DNA of 39,704 nt from JBEKHT01 sp049511715 (GCA_049511715.1 JBEKXU010000029.1:1-39704); one strand, 5' to 3'. Shown: positions 18,593 through 26,919, counted from the stretch's first letter. A program made the numbers and translations. Notes: generated by a model not told the origin, from the letters alone.

Positions 18593-19917
18593 GCGCAAAA
18601 CCATCCTTTACGCCGACGTCGGTGCTCGGCCCGGGTGAACTGGAGCGGCTGCTCCCCTGGTTAAGGGACCAGGTGGCAGGTAGCCTGGATGCCTCCCTGC
18701 CTCCGGGATTCGCCCGGGAACTTGCGGCTTCCGAGATCCTGGCCCAGGTCTACTCCCGGACCCGTCTCACCTTGAGTGAAGCCAAGCGCAACGAGATTTT
18801 CTCTCGAGTGATGAGAGACCTTTTCGGATTCGGGCCCCTCCAGGCCCTGCTGGACGATCCGACGGTGACCGAGATCATGGTCAATGGCCCAAAGAGCATC
18901 TTTGTCGAGCGACAAGGAACGGTGACCCCCGCGGCCATCGGCTTCGAGAAGGAGGAACAGCTGCAAGGCGTGATCGATCGAATCCTGTTTCCCCTGGGAC
19001 TGGCCGCGACCAGCGAGGACCCTCTGGTTGAGACGCGGCTCCCCGATGGATCTCGGGCCACGGTTGCGATTGCCCCGGCCGCCGTCAGCGGGCCCTACTT
19101 GAGCATCCGCAAGTTCATGAGGGAGCGACTGACTCTGGAGAACCTAGTGGCCCTGGCGACCCTCACGCCGAACATGGCTGAGTTCCTGCGGGCTTGCGTG
19201 CGCGCCCGGCTCAATCTCCTGGTCTCAGGCGGACCGGGTGTCGGCAAGACCACACTGCTCAATGGCCTGGCCGGGAGCGTTCACGAGTCGGAACGGCTGA
19301 TCGTGGTGGAAGAGGCGGCCGAGCTCCATTTGCCGCTACCCCACGTAGTTCGGCTGGAGGGTCGGATGGCGGGAGCGCAGGGAAAGGGAGAGATTTCCCC
19401 GGTAAGCCTACTGCGTGGGGCCTTGCGGATGAGGCCGGACCGTATCGTGTTCGGAGAAATCTGCGGTGAGGAGGCAGTTGTGCTCCTGTACGCCATGAAC
19501 ATTGGGCACGATGGCTGTCTGATGACCATCCAGGCGAACTCGCCCCGCGAGGCCTTGGCCCATTTCGAGACCTTTGCCCAACTGGGCGGATTTGATCTGC
19601 CGCTCAAAGTCTTGCGCGAGGAAATCACCTCCGCGCTGGACGTTGTCGTTCAACTCTCCCGATTGCACGATGGGAGTCGCAAGCTCACCTCGGTTTGCGA
19701 GGTGGCCGGAATGGAGGGGGAACAGGTGGTGCTCAACGAGCTCTTCAAGTTCTTGGAGGAAGGGCGCAATCTGCAGGGCAAGGTCACCGGACAGCTTCGC
19801 GCCACCGGCAAGCGACCGGTTTTTGCTGGCCGACTTGAAGAGGCAGGGTATCGCATGCCGACGGTCATCGGGTCAAGCAGACTGGAGGCACAACCGCTTT
19901 CCGCTGGGAAAACGTAG
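18589..19917 (+). CDS. CpaF/TadA-like secretion ATPase with altered catalytic motifs
   Basis: The 442-residue product has the CpaF/TadA architecture: helical N-terminus, an N2 domain with LLDDPTVTEIMVNGPKSIFVER (about 87-108), and a RecA-like domain. Walker A is GGPGVGKTT at 214-222, with the Lys kept. However, positions that are invariant in the paralog at 24771-26102 differ. IEDT becomes VEEA (241-243), VRGGEA becomes ICGEEA (291-296, Arg to Cys at 292), and TLHAN becomes TIQAN (His to Gln at 315). ATP binding may persist but hydrolysis is doubtful. The family drives Flp/Tad pilus assembly or related secretion as a hexamer. Start ATG 18589 overlaps the small upstream gene (ATGA). Confidence 0.88.
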   Translation: MSAKPSFTPTSVLGPGELERLLPWLRDQVAGSLDASLPPGFARELAASEILAQVYSRTRLTLSEAKRNEIFSRVMRDLFGFGPLQALLDDPTVTEIMVNGPKSIFVERQGTVTPAAIGFEKEEQLQGVIDRILFPLGLAATSEDPLVETRLPDGSRATVAIAPAAVSGPYLSIRKFMRERLTLENLVALATLTPNMAEFLRACVRARLNLLVSGGPGVGKTTLLNGLAGSVHESERLIVVEEAAELHLPLPHVVRLEGRMAGAQGKGEISPVSLLRGALRMRPDRIVFGEICGEEAVVLLYAMNIGHDGCLMTIQANSPREALAHFETFAQLGGFDLPLKVLREEITSALDVVVQLSRLHDGSRKLTSVCEVAGMEGEQVVLNELFKFLEEGRNLQGKVTGQLRATGKRPVFAGRLEEAGYRMPTVIGSSRLEAQPLSAGKT

Positions 19918-20176
19918 GTGCCCGCTTGCGGAAGCAGGCGCCAGCCCAGCGGCGAGGGAACGTAGGCCCGGATTTGCTGGCCCGCCTTCGTTCGGGGGGC
20001 CCGCGTAACTATGGCGGGCTTGGCGCACGGGACGACAAGACACGGCAACTGGCGTAGGTGCTGCGGAGCAAAGAACGGTCTTGAAGGGAAGGATACCAAC
20101 CAACTCCGACGATTCTGCCTAGATTTGCGCGACGGTTTTCTCGGCCGCTTGCGCTCGCGCTGTCAGACAGAGTGAT

Positions 20177-20558
20177 GCCTCGGGTGAGGCGCATCCATCT
20201 GGCATCCTCTTCATAGCCAACAGTTACGCGTACTTCAACGGCGAGATTGACAAGGAAGTGGAGGGTCTCGAGCCGCCGAGCGAGATGTCGAGCGTCGCTG
20301 GGGCCAGGCTACAGGCTGGAGGATCACTGGAACCATTGGGCGGCGCCACGCGGCATCCGCGTGGGGGACTGGACCTTTGTGGTATTGCAGGCCCAAAACG
20401 AACGGCCAGTAATTGACCCGCATGCCTTGTACAAGTTCACCCACGAGTACGACGCCGTGCTAATGGCCAGCGGAGCCAAGACGGTTCTTGTCATGACTTG
20501 GGAACGTTCTGATAGCGTGGCAATAGGCCTCATGACAGCCAACTCGACGATTGCGTAA
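20177..20558 (+). pseudogene. SGNH/GDSL-type hydrolase, frameshifted fragment
   Basis: One frame (from about 20177) reads HPSGILFIANSYAYFNGEID, the block I region of SGNH hydrolases (FIGNSYTYFN in relatives). After a frameshift around 20300, another frame continues with GYRLEDHW, DWTFVVLQAQNERPVIDP and GAKTVLVMTWER before a TAA at 20556-20558. The order matches the family (LEDHW ... DYVVLQEQSQRPV ... GAKTVLFMTWAR). The C-terminal part with the catalytic Asp-x-x-His is missing, as is any signal peptide. So it is a truncated, broken gene lying between the CpaF-like gene and cheD. Confidence 0.65.
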
Positions 20559-20594
20559 GATGAGTTCGGTGCGTAGTGGCCCTGGAGCGAGGAC

Positions 20595-21161
20595 GTGACG
20601 GATGGGGTTTGTGGCCAAGACGGCGAGGTTTTCCTCGACTCGGGGGAAGTCAAAGCTTGCAGGGGAGGGAGGATCCTACAGGCAAGCGCGATCGGCTCTT
20701 GCGTGGTGGTTGCGGCGTATGACCCGGACTCCGCGGTCGGCGGCATGGCTCATGTGATGCTTCCGGGGGAGTCCGGCGGCCAGGATTCCTCGACAAAAAC
20801 GAAGTATGCCAGAGATGCAGTAGAAGAGATGATGCGGATGATGTCAGACTTGGGGGCGAAGGAAGCCCGAGTTCGGGTATCTCTCCTAGGGGGCGGTAAT
20901 GCCTTGGGCGACGGCCACGACAGCCCCGGCCCTGACATCGTCCGATCCCTGGCCGAGATCCCAGGCAGAAAGGGCATCACGCCGGTCGCGATGGAAGTTG
21001 GGGGTACGCGGAGAAGATTTTGCGCACCAGATGTGGCGCGCGGGCGCGAAACACCCACAGAGGGCGAATCGAGGCAGGGGATGCTTTGGGAAGCGAAGAG
21101 ATGCGGCCTTGGTTCGGCCGACAAGCGGAGCAGGAGTTCGCCCAAAGAGGTGATCTCATGA
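20595..21161 (+). CDS. cheD: CheD-like chemoreceptor glutamine deamidase
   Basis: The 188-residue product carries the CheD signature: AIGSCVVVAAYDP with the catalytic Cys at 36, and GGMAHVMLPG with the catalytic His at 53. Later conserved parts are KTKYARDAVEEMM, VSLLGGGNAL and DIVRSLAEIPGRKGI. CheD deamidates Gln residues in chemoreceptors and partners with CheC. In the reference enzyme a Thr lies six residues before the Cys; here that position is Ala (A30) followed by Ser. About 30 C-terminal residues after the domain look unconserved. Start GTG 20595 follows GGAGCGAGG. Its TGA overlaps the ATG of the diguanylate cyclase (ATGA). No chemoreceptor, CheC or CheA is in the window. Confidence 0.82.
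   Translation: MTDGVCGQDGEVFLDSGEVKACRGGRILQASAIGSCVVVAAYDPDSAVGGMAHVMLPGESGGQDSSTKTKYARDAVEEMMRMMSDLGAKEARVRVSLLGGGNALGDGHDSPGPDIVRSLAEIPGRKGITPVAMEVGGTRRRFCAPDVARGRETPTEGESRQGMLWEAKRCGLGSADKRSRSSPKEVIS
20925..21065 (+). repeat. cheD 3' segment, copy 1 (with 23291-23430)
   Basis: The end of cheD, coding for SPGPDIVRSLAEIPGRKGI and the ~30 following residues, recurs at 23291-23430 on the other side of the diguanylate cyclase gene. The best-matching run begins CAGCCCCGGCCCTGA and continues ATCGTCCGATCCCTG. Confidence 0.7.
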
Positions 21162-23266
21162 AACGTGAGACCAAGGCGGATCTCGTGCAGGAGATCGAGC
21201 GGCTGCATGGGCGCATTGCCAAGCTGGAGGCCACGGGCGGTGCGCGTGACAAGGGGGAAAAGATGGTTGGCGAGGGGCAGTATCGCGCCATATTCCAGAC
21301 CTCCCTCGACGGGTTCTGGATCAACGACACGGATGGCCGGTTTGTCGATGTCAATGATGCGTACTGCCGGATGACCGGCTACCGCCGCGAGGAACTGCTA
21401 CGAATGCGCATATCCGATGTGGAGGCTGTGGAGAAGCCGGAAGAAACGGCCCGGCATATGAGGAGGGTACTCGAACAGGGATATGACCGCTTCGAGACGC
21501 GGCATCGGCGCAAGGACGGCGCGATCATCGAAATCGAGGCCAGCGCGAGCTATTCGGACGCTAGGGGCGGGCAGTGCGTGGTGTTCCTCCGCGACATCAC
21601 CGAGCGCAAGCGGGCGCAGGAGGGATTACGCGAAAGCGAACGCCGGTTATTCTCAATCTACGATACCGTTGCCGATCTGATTTTCAATCTGGCGGTCGAG
21701 GAGGATGGTCACTACCGCTTCGCCTCCGCCAACCCCGCGTTCTACAGAGTCACCGGCTTGCCCGAAGAGGCAGTCGTTGGCAAAAGAGTGGAGGAAGTCA
21801 TTCCCGAACCATCTCTCAGCATGGCGCTTGGGAAGTACCAGCAGGCCATCGAGGAAAAGGCCATTGTGCGTTGGAAGGAGATCTCCAATTACCCGACCGG
21901 GCGACTGACCGGCGAGGTAAGCATTGCGCCTGTTTTCGATGACCAGGGGCATTGTACGCACCTGGTTGGCTCGGTTCATGATGTCACCGAGCGCGAGAAG
22001 GTGGAGGAAAAACTGGCCGCTTCCGAGGCCGAACTGCGCGCGATGTTCGCCTCCATGCAGGATGTGGTGCTGGTGATTGACAACAATGGCGTGTACCGGA
22101 AGATCGCCCCCACCAACCCTTCCCGGCTCTACCGCCCGCCCGCGGAACTGCTTGGCAAGACACTGGCCGATGTTTTCCCGGTGAAACAGGCAGAGGCTTT
22201 CCTGGGCACTGTCCGCCAAGTGTTGAAGACCGGTCAGACCGATCATATCGAATATGAATTGCTGATCAACGACCGCTCCTTATGGTTCTCGGCTTTTATC
22301 ACGCCGATGACCGCCGACAGCACTGTCTGGGTGGCGCACGACATCACCGAGCGCAAGCGGGCGGAAGAAGAAAGGCAAAGCCTGGCCAAGTTTCCATCCG
22401 AAAACCCGTACCCGGTCTTGCGTATTGCTCAAGATGGCACATTGCTCTATATCAACGAGGCGGGCTTGGAATTGTTGCCGGACTGGCATTTGGCTATTGG
22501 GCGAGCAGCATCTCCGCTGCTCAGTGCCCCCGCTTTCCAGGCTTTGGACAGCGGATTGCTGCAAGTACTGGACCTAGTGCATGGCACGCGAGTGTATTCG
22601 TTCTCCGTCGCACCCATTGTTGCGGCTGGCTACGCCAATCTGTACGGTGGGGACATCACTGAACGCAAGCGGGCGGAAGAGCAGTTGCGGGAAAAAACGG
22701 CGGCGCTTACGGCAGAGATCGCCGAACGCGAGCGCCTGCAGGACGAGTTGAGGGCTCTCTCTTTGCAGGATGAGTTGACCGGGCTGTACAACCGCCGGGG
22801 CTTCATGATCCTGGCCGCGCAGCACTGGCGGCTGGCACTGCGGGTCCACGAGGCATTCGTGTTGCTTTACATGGACGTGGACGCCCTCAAGCACATTAAT
22901 GACACCCTCGGCCACGCACAGGGTGATCAGGCCCTCCGTGATGTCGCCCGGCTCTTGGGACAGACTTTCCGCCAATCCGATATCCTTGTCCGCATCGGCG
23001 GCGACGAGTTCGTCGTCCTTCTCGCAGAATGTGACCTGGTGTGCTGTCGACACGCAATGGCCCGGCTGAAGAAGGCCCTGGATCAGGCCAATGGCAGGCC
23101 ATCAGGTCCCTACGCCCTCTCGTTGAGCATTGGGGCAGCATGCTTCGACCCGGACAATCCGGCGAGTCTCGGCGACTTGCTGAAACAGGCCGATGCCGAA
23201 ATGTACGCGCACAAGCAGCGATTGCACAGGGGACAGGATGATGTGAGGCAGGACGAGCCCCCTTGA
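21158..23266 (+). CDS. multi-PAS diguanylate cyclase (GGDEF)
   Basis: The 702-residue product starts with a coiled coil (ADLVQEIERLHGRIAKLEA), has four PAS units at about 38-155, 165-285, 292-405 and 415-520, another coiled coil (about 522-550), and a GGDEF domain (about 550-690). The active-site motif GGDEF is at 614-618, and the inhibitory-site motif RQSD at 605-608 lies exactly five residues before it. MDVDALKHINDTLGH supplies the metal and guanine sites. It is therefore a likely active, product-inhibited c-di-GMP synthase acting in the cytosol. There is no EAL domain. The ATG at 21158 overlaps the cheD stop by four bases, with AAAGAGGT upstream. The last PAS resembles PAS 4 of the HD-GYP protein at 7715-11047. 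Confidence 0.93.
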   Translation: MKRETKADLVQEIERLHGRIAKLEATGGARDKGEKMVGEGQYRAIFQTSLDGFWINDTDGRFVDVNDAYCRMTGYRREELLRMRISDVEAVEKPEETARHMRRVLEQGYDRFETRHRRKDGAIIEIEASASYSDARGGQCVVFLRDITERKRAQEGLRESERRLFSIYDTVADLIFNLAVEEDGHYRFASANPAFYRVTGLPEEAVVGKRVEEVIPEPSLSMALGKYQQAIEEKAIVRWKEISNYPTGRLTGEVSIAPVFDDQGHCTHLVGSVHDVTEREKVEEKLAASEAELRAMFASMQDVVLVIDNNGVYRKIAPTNPSRLYRPPAELLGKTLADVFPVKQAEAFLGTVRQVLKTGQTDHIEYELLINDRSLWFSAFITPMTADSTVWVAHDITERKRAEEERQSLAKFPSENPYPVLRIAQDGTLLYINEAGLELLPDWHLAIGRAASPLLSAPAFQALDSGLLQVLDLVHGTRVYSFSVAPIVAAGYANLYGGDITERKRAEEQLREKTAALTAEIAERERLQDELRALSLQDELTGLYNRRGFMILAAQHWRLALRVHEAFVLLYMDVDALKHINDTLGHAQGDQALRDVARLLGQTFRQSDILVRIGGDEFVVLLAECDLVCCRHAMARLKKALDQANGRPSGPYALSLSIGAACFDPDNPASLGDLLKQADAEMYAHKQRLHRGQDDVRQDEPP

Positions 23267-23290
23267 GATGGCGGCAGAGATTCTTCTCTT

Positions 23291-23430
23291 CGAGGGCAGC
23301 CCCGGCCCTGAGATCGTCCGATCCCTGACCGAGATCTTGGGCAGAAGGGGGATCGTGCCTTTCGGGACGGAAATTCGCGGTGCGGAGAGAAGAAGGAGCC
23401 CATTCCATGTGGCGGGTGGCCGCATATCAT
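23291..23430 (+). pseudogene. truncated second cheD (C-terminal end only)
   Basis: An open frame here encodes SPGPEIVRSLTEILGRRGI, then ERRRSPFHVAGGRISYTPG, closely matching the C-terminal part of the CheD at 20595-21161. The Cys/His catalytic half is missing because the preceding DNA is the end of the diguanylate cyclase gene. It runs directly into the ribosome binding site of the repeated unknown gene. Most simply, an ancestral cheD-unknown-gene pair was split or duplicated. Confidence 0.65.
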
Positions 23431-23440
23431 ACACTCCAGG

Positions 23441-24110
23441 GGTAAGGAGGTGCCGTGCCAGAAGGACACTACAGGTTTGATGAACTCATCGGGATGGTGG
23501 ACAGCAATGGGTACCAGACGAGTCACGAAGTCGCCGGGGGGCTGACTCTCGCTCCACGCGACGTGGCGGACAAGGTGACTGGCGAGTGCCTGTTTCTGCG
23601 CATGGAGGTTGATGGTGCGTATCACCCGGCTTCTGTTCTGTTTGGGAGGTCCCTCATTGGGTTTGCCTCCGACTTCTTTGAAGAGAACAAGAACAACCCG
23701 GCGAAGTGAACTGAGATCATCCTCTTCGCGTGCGCTCACCACCTTCTAGGGCATCCGAAGGGATGGGAGCGCGAGGAGCAGGGGAGCGGGAGGAGGCTAG
23801 CTACCTAGCCCAAGGGTGGCTTTCTGAGTGAGCGACTTCACAAGAATGGAAAGCGGCACACGCGTTGTTCCAGCTGGGCGCACCGACCCTCGGCGAGGAG
23901 CGGGGGCCTTCCTTGCGAGCGCCCCTCACCTATCCCGAGAGGAGGCAAGTGCTGGGTCCTTGCCACATCCGCAAGGGACCACGGGGAGGTTGGCAATTGC
24001 CGGACATATTGGTTGGGGTTCCAGGATGGATGCCACACGGAGCCTCCACAGGGTAGCGAGGGCTAGTACAAGAACCAGAGCTCTCCAGGCTGCCAGCCCG
24101 GCAGTCCGTA
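23441..24110 (+). repeat. long dispersed repeat, copy 2 (with 13062-13730)
   Basis: Second copy of the repeat described at 13062-13730. Here the upstream neighbour is the truncated cheD, while in copy 1 it is a HEAT-repeat ORF, and the downstream neighbour is non-coding DNA instead of an integrase remnant. Confidence 0.7.
23455..23824 (+). pseudogene. repeated unknown gene, copy 2, premature stop
   Basis: From GTG 23455, after a perfect AAGGAGGT site, 84 codons read MPEGHYRFDELIGMVDSNGY ... GECLFLRMEVDGAYHPASVLFG ... FFEENKNNPAK and end at a TGA (23707-23709). Copy 1 has CGG at this place, so the stop looks like a mutation. Beyond it the frame continues TEIILFACAHHLLGHPKGWE, the same HHxLGH segment as copy 1, now with Phe-Ala in place of Cys-Glu. 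The frame degrades further on. I do not know the family. Given that both copies are damaged at different points, the gene is probably non-functional in this genome. Confidence 0.55.
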
Positions 24111-24490
24111 TCCCCCGCGCCTGCACGTGTTCCGTGCGTAATCTCCAAGGGCAAGAGAGGAGATAAAATCCTGCCGAAGCGGGCCCCGTGCAGCTGGTGG
24201 CTGACACCCGAGGGTGGTTCCGGTCGCGACTCGAGGTTGGTCGCCAGTGTCTGGGTGGAACCTGCGCCAAGCCACGAGCTTAGACCTATGCAAGCCAAAA
24301 CCCCATCCCGGGTTTTCGTGCCTTCACTCTGCGGAAGGCAAATTGCCGCCGGATTCGATGCGGGCCACCTGGTCATCGGCCGATTGCGCGAGCAAACCGT
24401 TGCGGGGTACGTCTCTGGTTCCAGGGCTAACAAGTCTGTCGCCCCCATTGCCGTGGCGAGGACTGGCAAATGCGGACCAAGGAGGTCGAT
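24111..24490. other. intergenic stretch before the second small-protein/CpaF pair
   Basis: 380 bp with no supported gene. It presumably carries the promoter of the pair that follows, but I see no unambiguous promoter motif. Confidence 0.35.
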
Positions 24491-24784
24491 ATGTCGACTG
24501 AATTCGACGACCGAGGTAAGCGCTTTACCGAGGTAGTGCACAAGGTCCCCACCAAGGTCGTGATCCAAACCGTGGGGGGGCGTATCGAGGGGATGATTCA
24601 TGTTCATCCGGAGCGCCGCCTCAGCGACGAGCTAAACGAACCGCAGCCATTTATCCCTGTGACCAGCGCGAGGGTCTCGGGCCTGGAAGGCAATCGGTTC
24701 GTGCCATTCCTCGCTGTTGCCCGGAGCCAAGTCTTGTGGGTGATGCCTGTGGAGGAGAGCGAGGAGATCCATGAGCACCGATAG
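24491..24784 (+). CDS. small DUF6812-like protein paired with CpaF (copy 2)
   Basis: The 97-residue product reads KRFTEVVHKVPTKVVIQT, IEGMIHVHPERRLSDELNE, FIPVTSARV and VPFLAVARSQVLWVMPV. It aligns along its whole length with the protein at 18296-18592: FTEV, the HVHPxxR block, DEL, and the VPFLxVxxxQxxW end. It is predicted to be a small cytosolic beta-rich protein. The ATG at 24491 has an excellent AAGGAGGT site five bases upstream; an in-frame ATG at 24470 is less likely. The end overlaps the ATPase gene by 14 bp, so the two are co-translated. Function unknown; the constant pairing points to work with the ATPase. Confidence 0.83.
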   Translation: MSTEFDDRGKRFTEVVHKVPTKVVIQTVGGRIEGMIHVHPERRLSDELNEPQPFIPVTSARVSGLEGNRFVPFLAVARSQVLWVMPVEESEEIHEHR

Positions 24785-26102
24785 AATTGGCCAGGTGCTG
24801 GTTCCGGCCGAAATGATCGTGCGCCTGCGCCAGTGGCTGTTTGAGCAGGTAATGCAATCGCTGGAGACCTCCCGCCAGCTAGCGGCCGACGAGCCGGCCG
24901 TGCGCCGCCTGCTAGAAGATGCCTACACGCGTTCGCAGGCCCTGCTTCCAGTCATTCAGCGTGATGCACTCCTGCGCGAGGTGCTCGACGGGGTCATGGG
25001 CTACGGGTTGATCCAGCCCCTTCTGGATGACCCAACCGTGTCGGAGATCATGGTCAATGGCGCGAAGGCGGTCTACGTTGAGCGCGAAGGCAGAATCACG
25101 CGGACCGGGATCGTCTTTCCTGACCAAGCGGCGGTGCTTCGCTTGATCGACCGGATCATCCTGCCGCTGGGGCGACGGATTGATGCTGACAGCCCGACCG
25201 TTGACGCGCGCATGCCGGATGGCTCCCGGGTCAACGCGGTGATCCCTCCAGTCGCAATCGACGGCCCGGGCGTTACGATCCGTAAGTTTTCACGAAAGAA
25301 GCTCTCGGTCGAGGACCTGATTCAACTTGACACGCTGACCCCGTACATGGCCGAATTCCTGAGGGCCTGTGTCCTGGGGCGCCTCAACATCCTCGTAGCG
25401 GGAGGCACCGGCTCGGGCAAGACCACCCTTCTCAATGTGCTCTCCGAGTTCATCCCCGAGCAGGAGCGGATCATCACAATCGAGGATACGGCGGAACTGC
25501 AACTTCAGCAGGAGCATGTCTTTCGCCTGGAGGCCAAGCCCCCGGACACGGAAGGCAAGGGGGAGGTCACCATCCGCCATCTCGTGCGGAATGCGCTGCG
25601 CATGCGCCCTGATCGGATTGTGGTCGGCGAGGTGCGCGGCGGCGAGGCCCTGGACATGCTGCAGGCGATGAACACCGGCCATGACGGCTCACTCACGACG
25701 TTGCATGCCAATGGTCCCCGCAACGCGATCTCACGGCTAGAGACCCTGGTGCTGCTCTCTGGTCTGAACCTGCCAGTGCGCGTTGTGCGCGAGCAGATCG
25801 CCTCCTCGATCGACTTGATCGTCCAGATCGCGCGACTGCGCGACGGCTGCCGCAAGGTCACCTCCATTACAGAAGTGATTGGGATGGAAGGAGACATTGT
25901 GGTTCTCAGCGAGCTCTTCAAGTTCGTGGAGATCGGAGTGAGGGAGAACGGCGCAATCCTAGGCGAGTTTCAGCCGACAGGAATACGCCCGATGTTCGAT
26001 CAGCGTCTGATCGCTGCCGGCATCAGGCTGCCTCCCGAGGTGTTTGGAGGGGGAGGGGCAAATGTTCTTGCCACCAATCGCGCGCGGTCGGGGACACGAT
26101 AG
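24771..26102 (+). CDS. cpaF: CpaF/TadA-family pilus or secretion ATPase
   Basis: The 443-residue product is a canonical CpaF-type hexameric ATPase. It has PLLDDPTVSEIMVNG at about 83-97, Walker A GGTGSGKTT at 211-219, the ITIEDTAELQL block with E238/D239, the MRPDRIVVGEVRGGEALDML block with R289, and the His box TTLHANGP with H312. All expected catalytic residues are present. It powers Tad/Flp pilus assembly or a related type II/IV-like system at the inner membrane. The ATG at 24771 follows GAGGAG and overlaps the preceding small gene by 14 bp. No TadB/TadC platform, pilin or secretin gene follows, so it must work with partners encoded elsewhere. Confidence 0.94.
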   Translation: MSTDRIGQVLVPAEMIVRLRQWLFEQVMQSLETSRQLAADEPAVRRLLEDAYTRSQALLPVIQRDALLREVLDGVMGYGLIQPLLDDPTVSEIMVNGAKAVYVEREGRITRTGIVFPDQAAVLRLIDRIILPLGRRIDADSPTVDARMPDGSRVNAVIPPVAIDGPGVTIRKFSRKKLSVEDLIQLDTLTPYMAEFLRACVLGRLNILVAGGTGSGKTTLLNVLSEFIPEQERIITIEDTAELQLQQEHVFRLEAKPPDTEGKGEVTIRHLVRNALRMRPDRIVVGEVRGGEALDMLQAMNTGHDGSLTTLHANGPRNAISRLETLVLLSGLNLPVRVVREQIASSIDLIVQIARLRDGCRKVTSITEVIGMEGDIVVLSELFKFVEIGVRENGAILGEFQPTGIRPMFDQRLIAAGIRLPPEVFGGGGANVLATNRARSGTR

Positions 26103-26429
26103 GAACAAGGCTTCCGACTTGCATGCTCAATCTTGAGAGACCGGATCGAACGGGGAAGTCCTCAGGTGCAGGGTCCCCCGGGGGGCGAACTCCCATACGA
26201 AGTGAGAACATGGGATAGCTCCAGGTCAAGGTTGGTCTGGGGCGGTTGCAATCGCTATTCGAATCTGTCACCCCTCAACCAGTCAGGAAAACGGTCACTA
26301 TGTGAGTCCGGATCTAGTAGTGGGCTCCAGGCTTCACCCGGACGCGAAGCCTCGGCGATCCAAGGTCTTCCAAGAAGTGCAAAGTGGAACGACAAGATCG
26401 GAACGATCCCCTTTGTTGACCAGGCCGCT
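26103..26429. other. intergenic stretch, nothing identified
   Basis: About 330 bp after the CpaF gene. There is no clear intrinsic terminator and no protein-like frame. Confidence 0.35.
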
Positions 26430-26621
26430 TTCCCGCGGACGATCGTGGAGAGGGGATCGCCTCCCGGCGCGACAAGGCGGCGAGGCTGGTTTCGCCCCAT
26501 AGCCCCTCGAGCCCGCAGCCGCTAGGATGATCCGGACCTTCTCCTCCGCCGATTGCTTTATCCGCGTAACACGGCGGATTGTCCGGACGGCGGATTCTAT
26601 GCTCTCCTTCTTCTCAGCCAT
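26430..26621 (-). pseudogene. IS3-family OrfA (helix-turn-helix) remnant
   Basis: From ATG 26621 the minus strand reads MAEKKESIESAVRTIRRVTR, then KQSAEEKVRIIL, the typical start of IS3-type OrfA proteins (ESIEKxVxxIRRxTRxxYSAEEKIRIVL). A frameshift follows; the next frame gives GETSLAALSRREAI, matching the recognition-helix part (GEESIAALCRREGI). Similarity fades after that and no OrfB is present. It is a dead fragment. Confidence 0.7.
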
Positions 26622-26919
26622 TCTGCCTCGCGTTTCGCTATGCTAGGGTCGAGAAGTGTGTCTTAGCAAATCGCGCCACCTGTCCCATTTGGTCTCACGA
26701 TGTACATCGGCCGACAGCCTGCGTTTCTCTTTCAGTGTTGGCCTCATGGCCTGAAGGCCCACAGCGCTCATAGGCCACATTATGGGTTTCTCGGCCGTCT
26801 TGTGCACATCAAAGTGACTTTTCCCCAGGTCCAGCCAAATAGAGACGGTTGGTTTCAGTGGCTTGACGCCTTCTCCAGATCACCCTGCATCCGGCCTTTT
26901 TCTGGCAGCCCGGTTCTGT
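26622..26919. other. intergenic stretch, nothing identified
   Basis: About 300 bp, lower in GC than its surroundings, between the IS3 remnant and the end of the AlbA_2 gene. No gene or clear terminator. Confidence 0.35.
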
